DNA from: Deltaproteobacteria bacterium
Lineage (GTDB): Bacteria; Desulfobacterota; GWC2-55-46; S146-70
NCBI GenBank assembly: GCA_015492395.1
Contig: WGFD01000240.1
Coordinates: 1-6,250 of the forward strand
DNA: 6,250 bases
Direction: 5' to 3'
The position numbers and the translations under genes are program-made. Below the pieces are notes generated by a model. The model had not been told where the DNA came from. It did no database searches and saw nothing but the letters and a program-made list of their open reading frames with translations. Of this stretch, positions 3,726 to 6,250 are shown in pieces (positions within the stretch are counted from its first letter, which is position 1; the number at the start of each line of letters is the position of its first letter).

Positions 3726-6250
3726 ATGACTATAGAGATAGAGTCCCTTATCAGTGAAGATACATTAGAATCTATGAGGAACGATATAGAAGAAGCCTCG
3801 TTCAACGAGGTCTTCTTCGTCGGGAAGGTGGAGTCGGGTATATGTGTCTCCGCCATACCACTTGCCAGGGGTAACAGGGCAGCCGTCCCCTCTATCAACC
3901 AAATGACCTGTTATGGTGATATAGTTCTGCACAACCACCCGTCGGGCGATCTTACGCCCTCCGGCGCCGATCTTACGATCGCGGCGGATCTGGCGGCCAA
4001 GGGTGTCGGATTCTTCATAATAAACAATGAGGCGGATAATATATATGTGGTGACAGGGCCGTTTGCCGAAAGGGAATTCCTTCCGTTGGAAGATCGAGAG
4101 ATGGCGGCTATTCTGGGAACAGGTGGCCGGATCTCTATCCACCTCCCTGACTATGAGTTCCGGCAGGAGCAGGTGGAGATGGCGAAAGAGGCCGCTTTGG
4201 CCTTTAACAATAACAGGATAGCCCTTATAGAGGCGGGGACAGGCGTAGGCAAGAGCCTGGCCTACCTGGTTCCCTCCGTTCTCTGGGCCACCAGGAACAG
4301 GGATCGGGTGGTTGTGTCGACAAATAACATAAACCTACAGGAACAGCTTATAGGGAAGGATATACCCTTCCTTGAAGACGCGCTGGGCTTCGGGTTTAAG
4401 TATGTGCTGGTGAAGGGAAGGAGGAATTATGTCTGTTTGAGAAAGGCAAAAGAGATAGCCGGCGAGCCGGAGCTTTTCGACGTGCATGGCGAGATAGCGG
4501 CCATACTTAAGTGGACTAAAAAGACCTCCGACGGTAGCCTTTCGGACCTGGGATTTACCCCCAAGGCAGAGACGTGGGAACAAATCGCCTCCGAGGCGGA
4601 TACCTGCCTGAGACTGAGGTGTGCATGCCATACGGAGTGCTTCTTAAACAGGGCAAGGAGGGATGCCGCCTCGGCCGACCTCCTGATCGTGAACCACCAC
4701 CTCCTCTTTGCAGACCTTGCCGTAAAGTCGGTCAAAGGTAGTTTTGATGAGGTGGCGGTACTTCCTCCGTACAAGAGGTTGATTATCGATGAAGCCCACC
4801 ACATCGAGAGGGTTGCGACTGAGCACTTCGGTGAGGTGGTGACGAATGGAGGATTCGTCAGACAGTTCGGGAGACTTGTCTCCGTGCGAGACCCAAGGAA
4901 GGGACTGCTTCCCTTTGTTGCCGGAAAGGTACGCAGGTTAAGGATTGCCCCGGGGGATTTGCCTGGCAGGATAGAGGGTGTCGTGGCTGAGCAGGTGAGG
5001 GAGTGCTCGACATCCGTCGTATCGACATTTCAGATGCTCTCATACTTTTTCGGTGGTTTGGGTGGGGGAGTGGAGCCCGTTTTAAAGATGAGGCTGGATG
5101 AGAGGATAAGGGGTATGGATGGGTGGCAGGAACTATCCTCGGAGGTCAGGGAGTGTATGGATAGGGTGGCCGGTCTGCTCAGGGAACTGAAAAGACTCTC
5201 GGCGGACATGTCGACCCTTGCCGAAGGTGATGAGACTGCGGAGAGGGATCTCCATCCCAAGATAGTAGAGATAAAAGCCATAACCGGTAGACTTTACTGT
5301 CTTTTATCGGCATTGGAGGGAATACTGTTTGGCGATGGCGGCGAGGCGGTAAGATGGGTCAGGCTGGAGAAGCCTTGTTCCGGTGGGAGGTGCCGTCTCT
5401 CACTTCACCTCTCACCGATAGATATAGGGAGCGCACTGGGGGATACGCTGTACCGCAATATAGATACAATAGTCATGACCTCGGCTACGTTGGCTGTGAG
5501 GAGGAATTTCAGTTGTATAGAGGAGCGGATCGGCCTTTCGGAGCTACCTCCGGAGAGAAGGTCACGGAAGCTCCTCGACTCCCCTTTTAACTATATGACT
5601 CAGGTAACACTGGCGGTGGCGACAGATCTGCCTGAGCCGACGGACTCCGCCTTTTGCAGTGTAGTATCCGGCTTACTTCCCCGGCTGATCGGGGCATCCG
5701 GCGGTGGGACTCTCCTTCTATTTACCTCATATCAATTGATGGACATGGTATATGGGGCCGTTCAGGGTAAAGCAAAGGCTATGGGATGCAGCCTCCTCAA
5801 ACAGGGTACCGCACCGCGGCACCTTCTCCTGGAGCGGTTCAGGAGGGATGCAACGTCGGTACTCTTCGGGACGGACTCTTTCTGGGATGGAGTGGACGTG
5901 CCTGGGGAGGCGCTGCGCCACGTTGTGATCACCCGCCTGCCGTTCGATGTGCCGGACGATCCTGTTGTCCAGTCAAGGCAGGAGGAGATAGAGAAGAAGG
6001 GCGGCAACCCATTCATGGATTATCTGCTTCCCAATGCGGTTATAAAGTTCAGACAGGGCTTCGGAAGGCTGATAAGGAGGAAGAGCGATAGTGGGCTTGT
6101 CACTGTGCTTGACAGGAGGATAGTCACTAGACGCTACGGCAGGGTCTTTATGGATTCCCTGCCGGTGTGTCCTGTGATAAGAGAACCTTTCCAGAACCTT
6201 ACCCCGAAGGTGAAAGCGCTGGTGGGGGAGTCTATGGTTTGTGATAATGT
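3726..6250 (+). CDS. dinG: JAB/RadC-like domain fused to DinG-type Fe-S superfamily 2 helicase (3' end outside window)
   Basis: The frame is open from the ATG at 3726 to the right edge (841 residues seen). Residues ~22-112 form a JAB/RadC-like domain with an intact JAMM motif: E28, then H69-x-H71, S79 and D82 in HNHPSGDLTPSGAD. Residues ~140-841 are an XPD/DinG helicase: YEFRQEQVEM (143-152), Walker A EAGTGVGKS (169-177), motif Ia STNNINLQEQ (198-207), iron-sulfur cysteines C237, C294, C299 and C305, DEAH (355-358), MTSATL (584-589), GTDSFWDGVDVPG (715-727) and QGFGRLIRR (777-785). The last three cysteines are spaced 5 and 6 apart, as I recall for E. coli DinG. Such helicases unwind DNA 5' to 3' with ATP and resolve R-loops, G-quadruplexes and damage intermediates. 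E. coli DinG lacks an extra N-terminal domain, and the Bacillus type carries an exonuclease there. Little is probably missing, since visible sequence runs ~55 residues past motif VI. No Shine-Dalgarno precedes it, so translation likely depends on coupling to the deacetylase gene. Confidence 0.9.
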   Translation, partial: MTIEIESLISEDTLESMRNDIEEASFNEVFFVGKVESGICVSAIPLARGNRAAVPSINQMTCYGDIVLHNHPSGDLTPSGADLTIAADLAAKGVGFFIINNEADNIYVVTGPFAEREFLPLEDREMAAILGTGGRISIHLPDYEFRQEQVEMAKEAALAFNNNRIALIEAGTGVGKSLAYLVPSVLWATRNRDRVVVSTNNINLQEQLIGKDIPFLEDALGFGFKYVLVKGRRNYVCLRKAKEIAGEPELFDVHGEIAAILKWTKKTSDGSLSDLGFTPKAETWEQIASEADTCLRLRCACHTECFLNRARRDAASADLLIVNHHLLFADLAVKSVKGSFDEVAVLPPYKRLIIDEAHHIERVATEHFGEVVTNGGFVRQFGRLVSVRDPRKGLLPFVAGKVRRLRIAPGDLPGRIEGVVAEQVRECSTSVVSTFQMLSYFFGGLGGGVEPVLKMRLDERIRGMDGWQELSSEVRECMDRVAGLLRELKRLSADMSTLAEGDETAERDLHPKIVEIKAITGRLYCLLSALEGILFGDGGEAVRWVRLEKPCSGGRCRLSLHLSPIDIGSALGDTLYRNIDTIVMTSATLAVRRNFSCIEERIGLSELPPERRSRKLLDSPFNYMTQVTLAVATDLPEPTDSAFCSVVSGLLPRLIGASGGGTLLLFTSYQLMDMVYGAVQGKAKAMGCSLLKQGTAPRHLLLERFRRDATSVLFGTDSFWDGVDVPGEALRHVVITRLPFDVPDDPVVQSRQEEIEKKGGNPFMDYLLPNAVIKFRQGFGRLIRRKSDSGLVTVLDRRIVTRRYGRVFMDSLPVCPVIREPFQNLTPKVKALVGESMVCDN

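Noticed and set aside
3405..4142. Several 100-125-codon minus-strand open frames under the deacetylase and helicase genes
   Set aside because: They are antisense to well-supported coding sequence with catalytic motifs and show no family resemblance or start signals.
4434..4640. A fifth cysteine (C301) within the iron-sulfur cluster region of the helicase, considered as an altered cluster
   Set aside because: C237, C294, C299 and C305 already match the four-ligand pattern. The extra cysteine between the last two need not be a ligand.
5354..6091. Plus-strand open frames of 78 and 101 codons inside the helicase region
   Set aside because: They are out of frame with the helicase, which is continuously open through helicase motifs III, V and VI. 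There is no sign of a frameshift in the helicase gene.

Overview
The window is a bacterial chromosomal segment with two divergent gene pairs and a short mobile-element-like stretch at the left edge. All four protein-coding genes belong to recognisable families. GC content is moderate, and AGG (Arg) and ATA (Ile) codons are common in all four. Together with the gene content (class I-like histone deacetylase, DinG-type helicase, YbdK-type ligase), this suggests a deltaproteobacterial, Nitrospirota-like or similar environmental lineage. That placement is a weak inference; nothing in the window fixes the taxon.

Layout: positions 1-104 hold a branched palindrome followed by two tandem copies of an AAAACCGGACATTTC-containing unit and the near-palindrome TGTTGACAACA. 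This looks like the end of an insertion sequence whose body lies to the left. Positions 105-189 hold nothing I can name. On the minus strand, an M20D-family amidohydrolase (2488 to 1301) is followed by a YbdK/GCS2-family carboxylate-amine ligase (1320 to 190). The two overlap by 20 nt, with a strong ribosome binding site for the second gene, so they form a coupled two-gene operon. A 97-nt divergent intergenic region (2489-2585) separates this operon from the plus-strand pair. That pair is an AcuC/class I histone-deacetylase-like enzyme (2586-3716) and, 9 nt later and in the same frame, a DinG-type iron-sulfur helicase with an N-terminal JAB/RadC-like metalloprotease domain (3726 to beyond the right edge).

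How they may work together: the amidohydrolase and the ligase are an amide-cleaving and an amide-forming enzyme made from one message. The deacetylase and the JAB domain also act on amide or isopeptide bonds in their families, while the helicase acts on nucleic acid. A shared pathway is only a hypothesis. The most unusual items are the JAB-DinG fusion and the two divergent start codons, each of which sits 7 nt after a -10-like hexamer with no Shine-Dalgarno sequence, suggesting leaderless transcripts.
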